Positions 27,723-36,472 of a DNA stretch of 64,000 bases are shown here, piece after piece. The position numbers were made by a program, and so were the translations under genes. Within the stretch, counting starts at the first letter, position 1. Each line of letters opens with the position of its first letter. The stretch comes from Allobosea sp. CS1GBMeth4 (GTDB taxonomy: Bacteria; Pseudomonadota; Alphaproteobacteria; Rhizobiales; Beijerinckiaceae): positions 1-64,000 of the forward strand of contig NZ_FYAS01000025.1 in assembly GCF_900185715.1 (NCBI RefSeq). Direction: 5' to 3'. Below the pieces are notes generated by a model, which ran no database searches, was not told the DNA's origin, and saw nothing but the letters and a program-made list of their open reading frames with translations.

Positions 27723-27752
27723 TGTCTACCGGATCGCAGCCTAGGAAGGCAA
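27723..27752 (-). promoter_or_regulatory. Candidate leuA promoter
   Basis: On the minus strand TTGCCT (-35) and TAGACA (-10) are spaced 18 bases apart. Transcription would start about 80 bases before the leader peptide. Confidence 0.4.
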
Positions 27753-27851
27753 GCCTCCCAGGTCTTGAACGTTCGTGCGCAAGCCGGCGCCGTTGGCGCT
27801 CGACGGGGAATCGGTCATGGTCCGGGCACCGTTCTCGTCGGGATTCCGTCC

Positions 27852-28181
27852 ATGCGCGCCGCCTTCCTTGCCGCCGCCCTCGGTCTTTCTCTCGCGGCCT
27901 GCCAGACGGCGGCCCCGCCGCCGGCGCCCTCGCCCGAGCAGGCGCCGACCGGCGTCACCCCCAACACCTTCCGCATGCCGACCGGCACGGGCTGCGGCGG
28001 CGAGGTCGACCGCTTCCAGGCGGTGATGGACAACGATCTCGCCACCGGCCACACCACCAAGGGCGTCCATACCCGCGTCAGTGCCGAGATCGACACGGCC
28101 CGCAGGAGCTGCGCCGCCGGCAACGAGGCCGGCGCGATATCCCAGATCCGCGCGACGCGGACGAAGTTCGGCTATCCGTGA
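27852..28181 (+). CDS. Small lipoprotein of unknown function
   Basis: 109 residues. Lipoprotein signal with lipobox LAAC at about 14-17 (MRAAFLAAALGLSLAACQTA), then a Pro-rich linker and a small domain with two further Cys (GTGCGGEVDRFQAVMDND; RRSCAAGNEAGAISQIRAT) that may form a disulphide. I do not recognise the family. It is divergent from leuA and convergent with the M3 peptidase. Confidence 0.7.
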   Translation: MRAAFLAAALGLSLAACQTAAPPPAPSPEQAPTGVTPNTFRMPTGTGCGGEVDRFQAVMDNDLATGHTTKGVHTRVSAEIDTARRSCAAGNEAGAISQIRATRTKFGYP

Positions 28182-28189
28182 CGGCAGCA

Positions 28190-28221
28190 CGTCATGCTCG
28201 GGGCTTGCGCCGAGCATGACG
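28190..28221. repeat. Short CGTCATG...CATGACG hairpin element
   Basis: Perfect 12-bp arms (CGTCATGCTCGG / CCGAGCATGACG) around an 8-base loop, between two convergent genes. The ends match the larger palindromic elements in this window, so it may be a minimal member of that family. It could also help end transcription on both strands. Confidence 0.75.
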
Positions 28222-28229
28222 CTCTCAGC

Positions 28230-30302
28230 CTACCCCGCCAGCCCGCGCTTCTCCAGGAGCGCGTCCGGCGTCGGCAGGCGGCCGCGGAACAGCGTATAGG
28301 CCTCGGCCGGATCGCGCGTGTCGCCGGCCGAATAGATGTAGCGCTTGAGCCGGCCGGCGACTTCGGCGGCGAAGACGTCGCCTGCCTCGATGAAGGCGTT
28401 GAAGGCGTCGGCGTCCATCACCTCCGACCAGAGATAGCTGTAATAGCCGGCCGAATAGCCGTCGCCCGAGAAGACATGCGAGAAATGCGGCGTGCGGTGG
28501 CGCATGGTGATCTCGGCGGGCATGCCGATCCGGGCCAGCTCCTTCGCCTCGAAGGCGAGTGGATCGATCTCGGCTGGCGCCTCCAGCGAATGGAAGGCGA
28601 GATCGACCAGCGCCGAGGAGGTGTATTCCACCGTGGCGAAGCCCTGGTTGAAGGTCTGCGCCTTCCTGATCTTCTCGATCAGCGCGTCCGGGATCGGCTC
28701 GCCCGTCTCTGCGTGGCGGCAATAGGTCCGCATCACCTCCCTGGTCAGGAACCAGTGCTCGTAGAGCTGCGAGGGCAATTCGACGAAATCGCGCGAGACC
28801 GAGGTGCCGGCGAGCGAGCCGTAGGTCACGTCTGAGAGCAGCCCGTGCAAGGCATGGCCGAATTCGTGGAAGAGCGTGCGGGCATCGTCGATCGAGAGCA
28901 GCGCCGGCTTGCCTTCCGCCGGCTTGGCGAAATTGCAGACGTTGACGATGATCGGCCGGACCTCGCCGTCGAGCCTGCGCTGGCCGCGATAGGCGCTCAT
29001 CCAGGCGCCGGAGCGCTTCGAGGCCCGGGCGAAATAGTCGCCGAGGAACAGGCCGATATGGCGGCCGGTCTCCGCCTCCCTGACCTCCCAGATATGGACG
29101 TCGGGGTGGTAGCCGGAGAGCTCCGGACGGCTCTCGAAGGCGAGGCCGAACAGGCGGCCGGCGACGTCGAAGGCGGCGTGGATGATCCTGTCGAGCTGGA
29201 GATAGGGCTTCAGCACCGCCTCGTCGAGCGCGTAGGTCTTCTGCCTGACCTTCTCGGCATAGAAGCGCCAGTCCGACGGGCGGATCGGCCCGTTCTCGCC
29301 CTCGGCCCGGGCGAGCGCGGACAGCTCGGCCGCTTCCTGGCCGGCGCGGGCGCGGGCCGGCTTCCAGACCAGCTCGAGCAGGTCGCGCACGTTCTGCGGC
29401 GTCTTCGCCATGGAATCGTCGAGCTTGAAATGGGCGAAGGTCGCAAATCCCAGGAGCTTCGCCTTCTCCGCCCGCAGGCTCACCATCTCGGCGACGATGG
29501 CGCGATTGTCCGTCTCTCCGCCGTTCTCGCCGCGCTTGCTCCAGGCGGCGAAGGCCTGCTCGCGCAGCTCGCGCCGGGTCGAGAAGGTCAGGAAAGGCTC
29601 GATGACCGAGCGCGCCAGCGTCACCGCGTGCTTGCCGGCCTGGCCGCGATCGGCGGCGGCGCGCGCCATCGCCGCGACGACGAAGGGCGGCAGGCCCTCG
29701 AGCTCGGCCTCGTCCTCGATGATCAGGGCGTAGCTCGCCTCGTCCTTGAGCAGATTCTGGCCGAAGCTGGTGCCGAGCGCGGCCAGGCGCTCGTTGATCG
29801 CGGCGAGCCTGGCCTTGGCCTCGCCCGACAGCTTGGCGCCCGAGCGGACGAAGCCGCGATGGGTCCGCTCCAGCAGCCGCATCTGCTCGGCATCGAGGCC
29901 GAGGCGTCCGCGCTGCTCGAACACCGCGTCGACGCGCCTGAACAGCGCCTCGTCCATCATCACCGCCGACCAGTGCCGCGACATCACCGGCGACATCTCG
30001 CGCTCGATCGCCTGCAGCGTCTCGTTGGTGTCGGCCCCGGTGAGGTTGTAGAACACGCCGCCGAGCCGGCTCAGCCCCCGCGCCGCCCGTTCCAGCGCCT
30101 CGATCGTGTTGGCGAAGTCGGGCGCCGCCCGCTCGGCCTTGATCGCCTCGATTTCGGCCCGGTGCGTCTCCAGCGCCGCGGGAAAGGCCTCGCGGATATG
30201 CTCGGGCTCGATCGCGGCGAAGGGCGGCAGGCCGAACGGCGTCTCCCAGGCGCGCCCGAACGGGTTGCCGGCGGGCAGGGCAAGGATTTCGGAGGCGGTC
30301 AT
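28230..30302 (-). CDS. M3-family peptidase (oligopeptidase A / dipeptidyl carboxypeptidase)
   Basis: Zinc metallopeptidase of family M3, 690 residues, normal length. The HExxH motif is HEFGHALHGLLS near residue 478, with the downstream third ligand in the usual place (FVELPSQLYEHW). Degrades small peptides in the cytoplasm or periplasm; no signal peptide is seen, so cytoplasmic. Start at 30302 (MTASEILALPAGNPFGRAWE). Dcp and OpdA cannot be told apart with confidence here. Confidence 0.92.
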   Translation of the reverse strand: MTASEILALPAGNPFGRAWETPFGLPPFAAIEPEHIREAFPAALETHRAEIEAIKAERAAPDFANTIEALERAARGLSRLGGVFYNLTGADTNETLQAIEREMSPVMSRHWSAVMMDEALFRRVDAVFEQRGRLGLDAEQMRLLERTHRGFVRSGAKLSGEAKARLAAINERLAALGTSFGQNLLKDEASYALIIEDEAELEGLPPFVVAAMARAAADRGQAGKHAVTLARSVIEPFLTFSTRRELREQAFAAWSKRGENGGETDNRAIVAEMVSLRAEKAKLLGFATFAHFKLDDSMAKTPQNVRDLLELVWKPARARAGQEAAELSALARAEGENGPIRPSDWRFYAEKVRQKTYALDEAVLKPYLQLDRIIHAAFDVAGRLFGLAFESRPELSGYHPDVHIWEVREAETGRHIGLFLGDYFARASKRSGAWMSAYRGQRRLDGEVRPIIVNVCNFAKPAEGKPALLSIDDARTLFHEFGHALHGLLSDVTYGSLAGTSVSRDFVELPSQLYEHWFLTREVMRTYCRHAETGEPIPDALIEKIRKAQTFNQGFATVEYTSSALVDLAFHSLEAPAEIDPLAFEAKELARIGMPAEITMRHRTPHFSHVFSGDGYSAGYYSYLWSEVMDADAFNAFIEAGDVFAAEVAGRLKRYIYSAGDTRDPAEAYTLFRGRLPTPDALLEKRGLAG

Positions 30303-30343
30303 GGGCTGGCCTTTCAGCATTGCTGCATCAGTCGAACAGATTG

Positions 30344-30454
30344 GTCGTGCCTGGCGGAGCGAAGCGAAGACCCGGGACCCATGCCTGAACCTCTTTGGAG
30401 AGGCTCAGGAATGAATCCCGGATCGGCGCGGCTTCGCCGCTTGTGCGGGACGAC
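30344..30454. repeat. Structured intergenic repeat-like element
   Basis: GTCGT at the left matches ACGAC at the right, CCCGGGA and TCCCGG oppose each other, an inner hairpin CCTGAACCTCT / AGAGGCTCAGG has one mismatch, and GCGGC-ttc-GCCGC forms a small stem. The layout resembles the other palindromic elements of the window. It fills most of the gap between the M3 peptidase and the Nudix gene. Confidence 0.5.
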
Positions 30455-30471
30455 CGCGATCCAGGAGAGGA

Positions 30472-31197
30472 TCACTCCTCCTCGAAGATATGGGCGAGGT
30501 AGGTGATCATGAAGGGCGGCATGTCATGGGCCGCGCAATCGGCGAGATCGCGGACGATGACGATGTCGGACAGTTCCGGCTCCTCCTGCCGCGCGATCCG
30601 CTCCATCATCAGCGCCCGCGCGCCTTCCGCCTCGCGATCGATGGCGACGGGGCGCATGAAGGCGACGCGGCCCGGCACGATCACGGCCGTCCAGCGCTCC
30701 TCGACGGCGATCTCGTCGAGCGCCAGCCCGGTCTCCTCGCAGAGCTCGCGAGTGACGCTGCCGGCGAGGTCGAGCGTGCCGTCGGCGCGGACATCCTCTT
30801 CGTCGGGCGTGCCGGCGGCGAAATAGACCTTGCCGGCATTGGCGGTGTGAGGGCCCATCCGGCCGAGCAGGAAGGCCCCGTCCGCCGCGCGCAGGGCCGC
30901 CATGGCGAAGCCGTTGCGGATCGCCGGCGGCGGCAGCCCGAAATCGCGCCAGGCCAGGAAGGCGGCATAGTCCGCCCCGAAATAGCCGGCGCGGAACACG
31001 CCGTCCACGATCGCCGCGCGATGCTGCAGCATGATCCGGCCGTTGAACATGGCGGGCTTGCCGACCGTGAGCTTCGCCCAATGCGCGGCGATCGCGTCGG
31101 CCTGTTCCCGCGCGAAGGCCCAGTCGAACGGCTCGACCCGCGCCTCGACGCGTTCGAGCGCGACGATCGCCCCGTCGACGATGCCATGACCCGTCAC
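30472..31197 (-). CDS. Nudix-domain hydrolase
   Basis: 241 residues. The C-terminal two thirds is a Nudix domain with the core RELCEETGL at about 149-157; the upstream part of the Nudix box is degenerate (the Glu expected eight residues before the Arg is Leu), so activity is uncertain. The start is GTG 31197, overlapping the phzF-like stop as GTGA, a sign of translational coupling. Last gene of the pdxY-EEP-phzF-Nudix unit. Confidence 0.8.
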   Translation of the reverse strand: MTGHGIVDGAIVALERVEARVEPFDWAFAREQADAIAAHWAKLTVGKPAMFNGRIMLQHRAAIVDGVFRAGYFGADYAAFLAWRDFGLPPPAIRNGFAMAALRAADGAFLLGRMGPHTANAGKVYFAAGTPDEEDVRADGTLDLAGSVTRELCEETGLALDEIAVEERWTAVIVPGRVAFMRPVAIDREAEGARALMMERIARQEEPELSDIVIVRDLADCAAHDMPPFMITYLAHIFEEE

Positions 31198-32096
31198 AGC
31201 AGCACGCCCTCGCTCATCACCACGGCCGCGCCGCCGATCGTCGCCGCGGCCAGGGCGCCGCCCGCAACCGTCAGGGTGAGCTCGATCTGCGAGGGCCGAC
31301 CCATCTCGTAGCCCTGCTCGATGACGAAGCGATGCGTGCCGTCGCCGGGACGGTCGAACGCCATGATCACGCCGGCGAAGGCGGCCGCCGCGCCGCCCGT
31401 CGCCGGGTCCTCGACCATCCCCGCCTCCGGCCAGAACATCCGGACATGGTAGTGATGCCCGGCCTCCTCCGGCTCGCGGCAATAGACCACGGCGTTGCCA
31501 TGCGGCGCGCCAGCCATGATCCGGCCGAAATCCGCGCCGGCCGGCCCCGACCGCGCCACGGCCGCCCGGCTCGCGACCGGCACGAAGACGAAGGGGACGC
31601 CGGCGGAAAAGAGGCTGGCCCGGTGCCCGTCGAAGCCGAGATCGGCAGCGGCCAGCCCGAGCGCCTGCGCCAGATCGCCCTCGGTGATCGCCAGCTCCAG
31701 GCGCTGCGGCAGCCGGGGCAGCGTGAAGGTCGCCCGGCCGATGCGGTGGTCGACGGGCGCGACCGCGCAATCGACCGGCCCGACCGTCTCCTCCAGCACG
31801 AGCCGGTCCGCTCCGCGCCCCTCCGCCGCGTCGCGCAGCGCCAGCAGCACGGCGGTGCCGACCGTCGGGTGCCCGGCGAAGGGCAGTTCCTGTCCCGGCG
31901 TGAAGATGCGGATCGCGGCGCGATTCCCGGACGCGGCCGGCGGCGCGACGAAGACCGTCTCCGACAGGTTGAACTCGCGGGCGATCGCCTGCATCGCCGC
32001 GCCGTCGAGCCCTTCGCTGTCGAGCACGACGGCGAGCGGGTTGCCGGCATGCGGCCTGGTCGTGAACACGTCGAGCGTGGCGAAGCGGCGCGTCAT
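31194..32096 (-). CDS. PhzF-family isomerase/epimerase-like protein
   Basis: 300 residues, two-lobed PhzF/DapF-type fold: RRFATLDVFTTRPHAGNPLAVVLDSEGL at the N-terminus, the catalytic Glu in FNLSETVFV (about 47), GHPTVGTAVLL (about 75) and VEDPATGGAAAAFAG in the second lobe. Outside phenazine clusters the substrate of such proteins is unknown. It overlaps both neighbours by four bases (ATGA upstream, GTGA downstream). Confidence 0.88.
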   Translation of the reverse strand: MTRRFATLDVFTTRPHAGNPLAVVLDSEGLDGAAMQAIAREFNLSETVFVAPPAASGNRAAIRIFTPGQELPFAGHPTVGTAVLLALRDAAEGRGADRLVLEETVGPVDCAVAPVDHRIGRATFTLPRLPQRLELAITEGDLAQALGLAAADLGFDGHRASLFSAGVPFVFVPVASRAAVARSGPAGADFGRIMAGAPHGNAVVYCREPEEAGHHYHVRMFWPEAGMVEDPATGGAAAAFAGVIMAFDRPGDGTHRFVIEQGYEMGRPSQIELTLTVAGGALAAATIGGAAVVMSEGVLL

Positions 32097-33214
32097 GCGG
32101 TCTCCTTCGGGATCGTCAGGTCGATCGTCACCGGGCAGTGATCGGAGGCCTTGGGCCGGTCCCAGCCGACACGGGGATAGCGGTCCCCGCTCAGGGCGAG
32201 CTTGGCCATGGAACGGTCGGCCTCGCGCGGATCGAGCGGCACCCGATAGGGCAGGCCGCGCCGGATCATCTGCATCGCCGGCTCGGGATTGGCCACGGCC
32301 AGCGCCGGCGACAGCAGGATATGATCGAGCGGCATATGGCTGTCGACCAGGCTCTGGCGCTCTTCCGACCAGTAGCGCCGGAAATGGGTCCAGCGCTCGT
32401 GCGGCGGCAGGCTCGCCATCGGATCGACGGCGAATTTCTCCAGCAGCGGCTCGATGCCGCTGTCGCCCTCGTCGACTGGCGCCGCGAGCGGCCCGAGGCC
32501 GATCCTGAAGCCGTTGAGATCGCCGAGGATCGCCCAGTTCGCCGCGCGCCAGCCTCGACCGAACCAGTCCTTGACGATCTTTCGCACCGCGAGCGCCTCG
32601 GCGCGGCGGATCGGCAGCGTCGCCTGCCGGCCGTCGTCGCGGCCATTGTCCATCGACTTGAAATGGCAGCCGAACAGGGTGAGCCGGCGGTCGCCGAGAT
32701 CGAGCTCGACCGCGAGGCAGTCGCGGGCGAAGACCTTGTCGCCGGGCTCGATGCCGAAGGCGGCGATCTCCGGCGAGAAGGCGCCGGCCTCGGCGAAGCT
32801 CATCGCGCTGTGGGAGCGCGCCCTGAGCTGTCGCGGCTGGGCGAGGTCGCGCTTCGCCGCGAAGGCGATCTCGATGTTGCGGCGGTCATTGCCGTCGAGC
32901 AGGGTGAAATGGCCGTAGCGATGGTCGGCGATGCGGTGGACGTAATTGGCGAAGAAGGCCTGCAGGCTCGCCAGCGAATCGACCTCCTGCAGCATCCAGA
33001 TGTCGGCATCGGCCTCGGCGATGGCGAGCGCCGTCATCTGGCGCTTGTCGTCCTCGAGCGCGACCGCGAGCGAACGCTCGACCGCGTCGCGCTCCTCGGT
33101 GCGCGGGAAATGGAACAGCGACATCGCCGCCGCCGTCTCGCCACGCCCGCCCGCCTCGAAGCGGTGGCGCGTCAGCAAATTCTCGACGTTGAAGGTGCCG
33201 AGGCGCAGCTTCAT
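32093..33214 (-). CDS. Endonuclease/exonuclease/phosphatase-family protein
   Basis: 373 residues of the EEP superfamily: LRLGTFNVENLL at the start, WMLQEVDSLASL (catalytic Glu), NIEIAFAAKRD, AILGDLNGFRIG and C-terminal KASDHCPVTIDL. All active-site motifs are present; the substrate may be nucleic acid or a phosphate ester. No signal peptide. It lies 5 bases after pdxY and overlaps phzF by ATGA. Confidence 0.87.
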   Translation of the reverse strand: MKLRLGTFNVENLLTRHRFEAGGRGETAAAMSLFHFPRTEERDAVERSLAVALEDDKRQMTALAIAEADADIWMLQEVDSLASLQAFFANYVHRIADHRYGHFTLLDGNDRRNIEIAFAAKRDLAQPRQLRARSHSAMSFAEAGAFSPEIAAFGIEPGDKVFARDCLAVELDLGDRRLTLFGCHFKSMDNGRDDGRQATLPIRRAEALAVRKIVKDWFGRGWRAANWAILGDLNGFRIGLGPLAAPVDEGDSGIEPLLEKFAVDPMASLPPHERWTHFRRYWSEERQSLVDSHMPLDHILLSPALAVANPEPAMQMIRRGLPYRVPLDPREADRSMAKLALSGDRYPRVGWDRPKASDHCPVTIDLTIPKETA

Positions 33215-33219
33215 GCCTG

Positions 33220-34068
33220 TCAGACCGCCTCGGGCGCGAAGCTCTGCGAGGGCGTCACGAACTCGTCCTGCGCCGCCACCGTCAGGATCTCGCGCGAGCC
33301 GGCCTCCTTGGTTCGCCTCAGCAGCCCGTAGATCGACGACGCCGCCTTGCCGAGCGCGCTCGCCGCCGAGCCGTCGCGCAGGTAATGCACGAAGAACAGC
33401 GCAGCGATCGCATCGCCCGCGCCGTTGATGTTGAGGTCGATCTTCGGCGTGCGCACCCGGAAGGCGCCCTGCCCGTCCGCCGCCATCAGGTCGATCGCGT
33501 CGGACGGCGTCTCGTTGGTGTGCAGCGAGGTGACGAGCACGACCTTGGGGCCGGCCTCGCGCAGCGCTTCGACGGCGCGATGCGCATCCGGCAATGTCCG
33601 GATCTCGATATCGGTGAGCAGCTCGAGCTCGAACTGGTTCGGCGTGACGATGTCGGCGGCCGGCACCGCCTGCTCGCGCATGAATTCGGGGATCCCGGGC
33701 CGGACGAAGACGCCGCGGCCGACATCGCCGATCACCGGATCGCAGCAATACATCGCCTTGGGATTCGCCTCGCGGACCTTGGCCACCGCCGAGAGGATGG
33801 CGTGGCCGATATCGGCCGAGCCCATATAGCCGGAGAGCACGCCGTCGCACCGGGCGAGCACGCCGCGCTCGCCGATGCCCTCCATCACCTCGTCGATCGT
33901 GGCGCCGTCGAAGACCCGGCCCTTCCAGGCGCCGTAGCCGGTGTGGTTCGAGAACTGCACGGTGTGGATCGGCCAGACCTCGACGCCGAGGCGCTGCATC
34001 GGGAACACGGCCGAGGCATTGCCGACATGGCCATAGGCGACATGGGACTGGATCGAGAGGATGTTCAT
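33220..34068 (-). CDS. pdxY: Pyridoxal kinase
   Basis: Phosphorylates pyridoxal in vitamin B6 salvage. 282 residues, ribokinase fold: SIQSHVAYGHVGNASAVFPMQRLG, VQFSNHTGYGAWKG, YCCDPVIGD, VTPNQFELELLTD, and the anion hole INGAGDAIAAL. Pattern is PdxY/PdxK. Start at 34068; a longer in-frame reading runs through the upstream SnoaL gene and is not credible. First gene of an overlapping four-gene unit. Confidence 0.93.
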   Translation of the reverse strand: MNILSIQSHVAYGHVGNASAVFPMQRLGVEVWPIHTVQFSNHTGYGAWKGRVFDGATIDEVMEGIGERGVLARCDGVLSGYMGSADIGHAILSAVAKVREANPKAMYCCDPVIGDVGRGVFVRPGIPEFMREQAVPAADIVTPNQFELELLTDIEIRTLPDAHRAVEALREAGPKVVLVTSLHTNETPSDAIDLMAADGQGAFRVRTPKIDLNINGAGDAIAALFFVHYLRDGSAASALGKAASSIYGLLRRTKEAGSREILTVAAQDEFVTPSQSFAPEAV

Positions 34069-34163
34069 CGGCGGGCAGGCTCGCGGCGGGAGGGCAAGGT
34101 CTAGCCCCTCCGCCGGCCTCGCCGCAAATCGAAAGCGGTGATGGCTGCGATGAGCGGATCCGC

Positions 34164-34577
34164 TCAGTGGGCCGCGGCGGTGATCCGCGCCAGGCTCGCG
34201 GTGTCGGTGAACTGCGCGATGCTGCGCACCTTGCCGTTCTCGAAGGCGAGCAGGTCGAGCGTCTGGAAGGTTTCGGTGCGGCCGGTCGGCACGAAAGTCA
34301 CATCGGCGCGCCAGTGATAGGCGGCCCGATCCCCCTCGACGACGACGTCGAGCGTCTCGAAATTGGCGAAGGTGAAAGCGCCGATGAGATCGGCCATCTG
34401 GCCGCGCACCGCCACGCACCCTTCCTGCGGCCGGCAGATCGCCTCGCGGTCCGCCGCTCCCATCAGCTGGAAACGGCAATCGGGATGGAAATAGCTCATC
34501 AGCGCGTCGAGGTCGCCTTTGACGCGCGCCTCGTAGGCTTTTTCGATCACGCTCTTGATGGAGGAGTGCTCGGTCAT
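34164..34577 (-). CDS. SnoaL/NTF2-like protein
   Basis: 137 residues, a single SnoaL-like alpha+beta cone: IKSVIEKAYEARVKGDLDALMSYFHPDCRFQLMG, then WRADVTFVPTGRTETFQTLDLLAFENGKVRSIAQFTD. Family members include isomerases and many proteins of unknown function. ATG at 34577 is preceded by AGGAGAGGCC-type purines. Separated from the ABC binding-protein gene by a strong terminator. Confidence 0.82.
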   Translation of the reverse strand: MTEHSSIKSVIEKAYEARVKGDLDALMSYFHPDCRFQLMGAADREAICRPQEGCVAVRGQMADLIGAFTFANFETLDVVVEGDRAAYHWRADVTFVPTGRTETFQTLDLLAFENGKVRSIAQFTDTASLARITAAAH

Positions 34578-34651
34578 CTGGCCTCTCCTAGCGTCAATTA
34601 CACATCCTCGCGCCGTCGCGACGGCGAGTCCAGCGTTCGGTTCGACCGCTC

Positions 34652-34687
34652 GCAAAAAGAAATGGCGCCGCGACGAAGCGGCGCCAT
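34652..34687 (-). terminator. Intrinsic terminator after the ABC substrate-binding protein gene
   Basis: Perfect 10-bp arms ATGGCGCCGC / GCGGCGCCAT with a 6-base loop, followed on the minus strand by TTTCTTTTTG. A strong factor-independent terminator 30 bases after the stop. Confidence 0.92.
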
Positions 34688-34716
34688 CGTTCTCGGAAGA
34701 AACGGGACGAAGCCGA

Positions 34717-35742
34717 TCAGGACCCCGCCGCCGCCTTCTTGGCGAACGTTTCGATGAAGGTCTTGCTCAGGTCGACATTCGAGTTGGTCAGCTCGGGATC
34801 GAGCAGCTTGAGCGCGTCGTACATGCTCTTCATCGCCTCCGGCGAGGAGATGCCGGTGCGCGAATAGCTCTCCAGCGAATTCTTCACCGAACGCAGATAG
34901 AGCGGCTTGTCGCCGAGATGATACTCGGCCGGGACGAGGTCGGCGACCTCCTCGGGCTTCGCCGTCTCCAGCCATTTCAGCGCCTTGACGAAGGCGTTGA
35001 CGAGCTTCTGCGTCGTCACCGGGTTCTTCTCGGCGAAGTCGTTCTTGAGGTAGAGCACCGCCGCCGGGTTGGCGCCGCCGAACAGGGCCTTGGTCCCGGC
35101 CTCGGTGCGCGTGTCGATCAGCGCGCTGACGTCGCCGTCCGCTTCGAGCTTCGAGATCACCGGGTCGAGATGCGAGATCAGGTCGACCTGGCCCTGCTTC
35201 ATCGCCGCGACCGCGCTGGCCCCGCCGCCGACGCCGATGATCGGCGCATCGCTCGCCTTGAGGCCGGCCTTGACCATGGCGTACTGCGCCGTCAGCGCCG
35301 TCGAGGAGCCCGGGGCGGTGACGCCGATCTTGAGGCCCTTGAAGTCGGCGGCCGACTTGACCTTGCCGGCGAGGTCCTTGCGCACGGCGATGACGATGCC
35401 GGGGAAGCGGCCGAGCTCGACCACGGCGCGGATGTCCTGGCCCTTGGCCTGCATGCGGATGGTGTGCTCATAGGCGCCGGTGACGACGTCGACCGAGCCG
35501 CCGACCAGCGCCTGCAGCGATTTGGCGCCGCCGCCGAAATCGTTGATCTCGACGTCGAGCCCCTGCTCCTTGAAGAAGCCCTTCTTCTCCGCGACCGTCA
35601 GCGGCAGGTAATAGAGCAGCGGCTTGCCGCCGACGCCGAGCGTCAGCTTGGGCTTCTCGGCGGTCTGGGCGAAGGCCGGCGAGATCCCGAGCGCGGTGGC
35701 CAAGGCGAGCGCGGCGAGCGCCGTGCGGCGGGTGAAAGCCAT
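34717..35742 (-). CDS. ABC transporter substrate-binding protein (SsuA/NMT1-type)
   Basis: 341 residues. Signal peptide MAFTRRTALAALALATALGISPAFA, then an NMT1/THI5-like binding fold (LGVGGKPLLYYLPLTVAEKKGFFKEQGLDVEI, GVTAPGSSTALTAQYAM). Ligands of this family include sulfonates, nitrate, taurine and thiamine precursors; none is indicated here. Its permease and ATPase lie upstream on the same strand but behind an opposite-strand gene, so it has its own promoter. A strong terminator follows. Confidence 0.9.
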   Translation of the reverse strand: MAFTRRTALAALALATALGISPAFAQTAEKPKLTLGVGGKPLLYYLPLTVAEKKGFFKEQGLDVEINDFGGGAKSLQALVGGSVDVVTGAYEHTIRMQAKGQDIRAVVELGRFPGIVIAVRKDLAGKVKSAADFKGLKIGVTAPGSSTALTAQYAMVKAGLKASDAPIIGVGGGASAVAAMKQGQVDLISHLDPVISKLEADGDVSALIDTRTEAGTKALFGGANPAAVLYLKNDFAEKNPVTTQKLVNAFVKALKWLETAKPEEVADLVPAEYHLGDKPLYLRSVKNSLESYSRTGISSPEAMKSMYDALKLLDPELTNSNVDLSKTFIETFAKKAAAGS

Positions 35743-35974
35743 TGATTTTCCTCCGGTCGATCGATGACGCGCTTCGGGAAGGGCGCGATTTCATGGCGAG
35801 GATAGGCGCATCGCCGCGGGCTGGGCAAGCGTAGCGGCGAGGCTGACCGCAGAGGAAGCGACGCGAAAGATTCAACGCTTGTTAAACCCGGCCTTCCACA
35901 CTGGCTGCCGCGTGCCCCCTCGATGACGCCTCGAAACCGGCTTTCGACCAGGACGGACGAAACAGGAGACGGCC

Positions 35975-36472
35975 ATGGTGAGCGCTGTGGCGACCCGCAT
36001 CGCGACTTCCGCGGCCGCGCTCGGGCAGTCGCCGTCGCCGCATGTCCCGGCCGAGGACAGCGCCGGCCATTCGCGTGCCACTCCGGGATCGGCGGCGTCC
36101 GCCCGGAGCAATGCCGTCATCCTCGACCTCTCCGACCAGGCCCGGGCCGTTCTGGCGCAGGCGCGCGACGAGGCGCAGCCGCCGGGCGCCGGTGCCGACG
36201 ACCTCGCCGGGCTGATCAGGTTCGAAGAGCGCTTCAAGCTGATGAACGAATACACGGCGCTGCATCAGGAACTCGCCTTCATCAGCGACAGGACCGCGGC
36301 TTATGCGCTCGACAAGACCTTCCAAGGCGCCGTCGCGCAAGGCGAGAGCGGCGGCGAGGCAGGCCGGCCGCCGGCGGAGATCGACCGCCATCTGCGCCGG
36401 CGCGACGAGCTGATGCCGCGCTTCGCCGAGCTGACGCGGATGCTCGGGGCCCGGCCGGGCCAGGACGGCTAG
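35975..36472 (+). CDS. Hypothetical protein inserted in the ABC transporter locus
   Basis: 165 residues, no family recognised. The first 45 residues are Ala/Ser-rich and probably disordered; a conserved-looking segment follows (NAVILDLSDQARAVLAQARDEA), then predicted helices (LAGLIRFEERFKLMNEYTALHQELAFISDRTAAYALDKTF) that could form a coiled coil. AGGAG precedes the start. Its stop codon abuts the convergent permease stop at 36473. Confidence 0.65.
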   Translation: MVSAVATRIATSAAALGQSPSPHVPAEDSAGHSRATPGSAASARSNAVILDLSDQARAVLAQARDEAQPPGAGADDLAGLIRFEERFKLMNEYTALHQELAFISDRTAAYALDKTFQGAVAQGESGGEAGRPPAEIDRHLRRRDELMPRFAELTRMLGARPGQDG

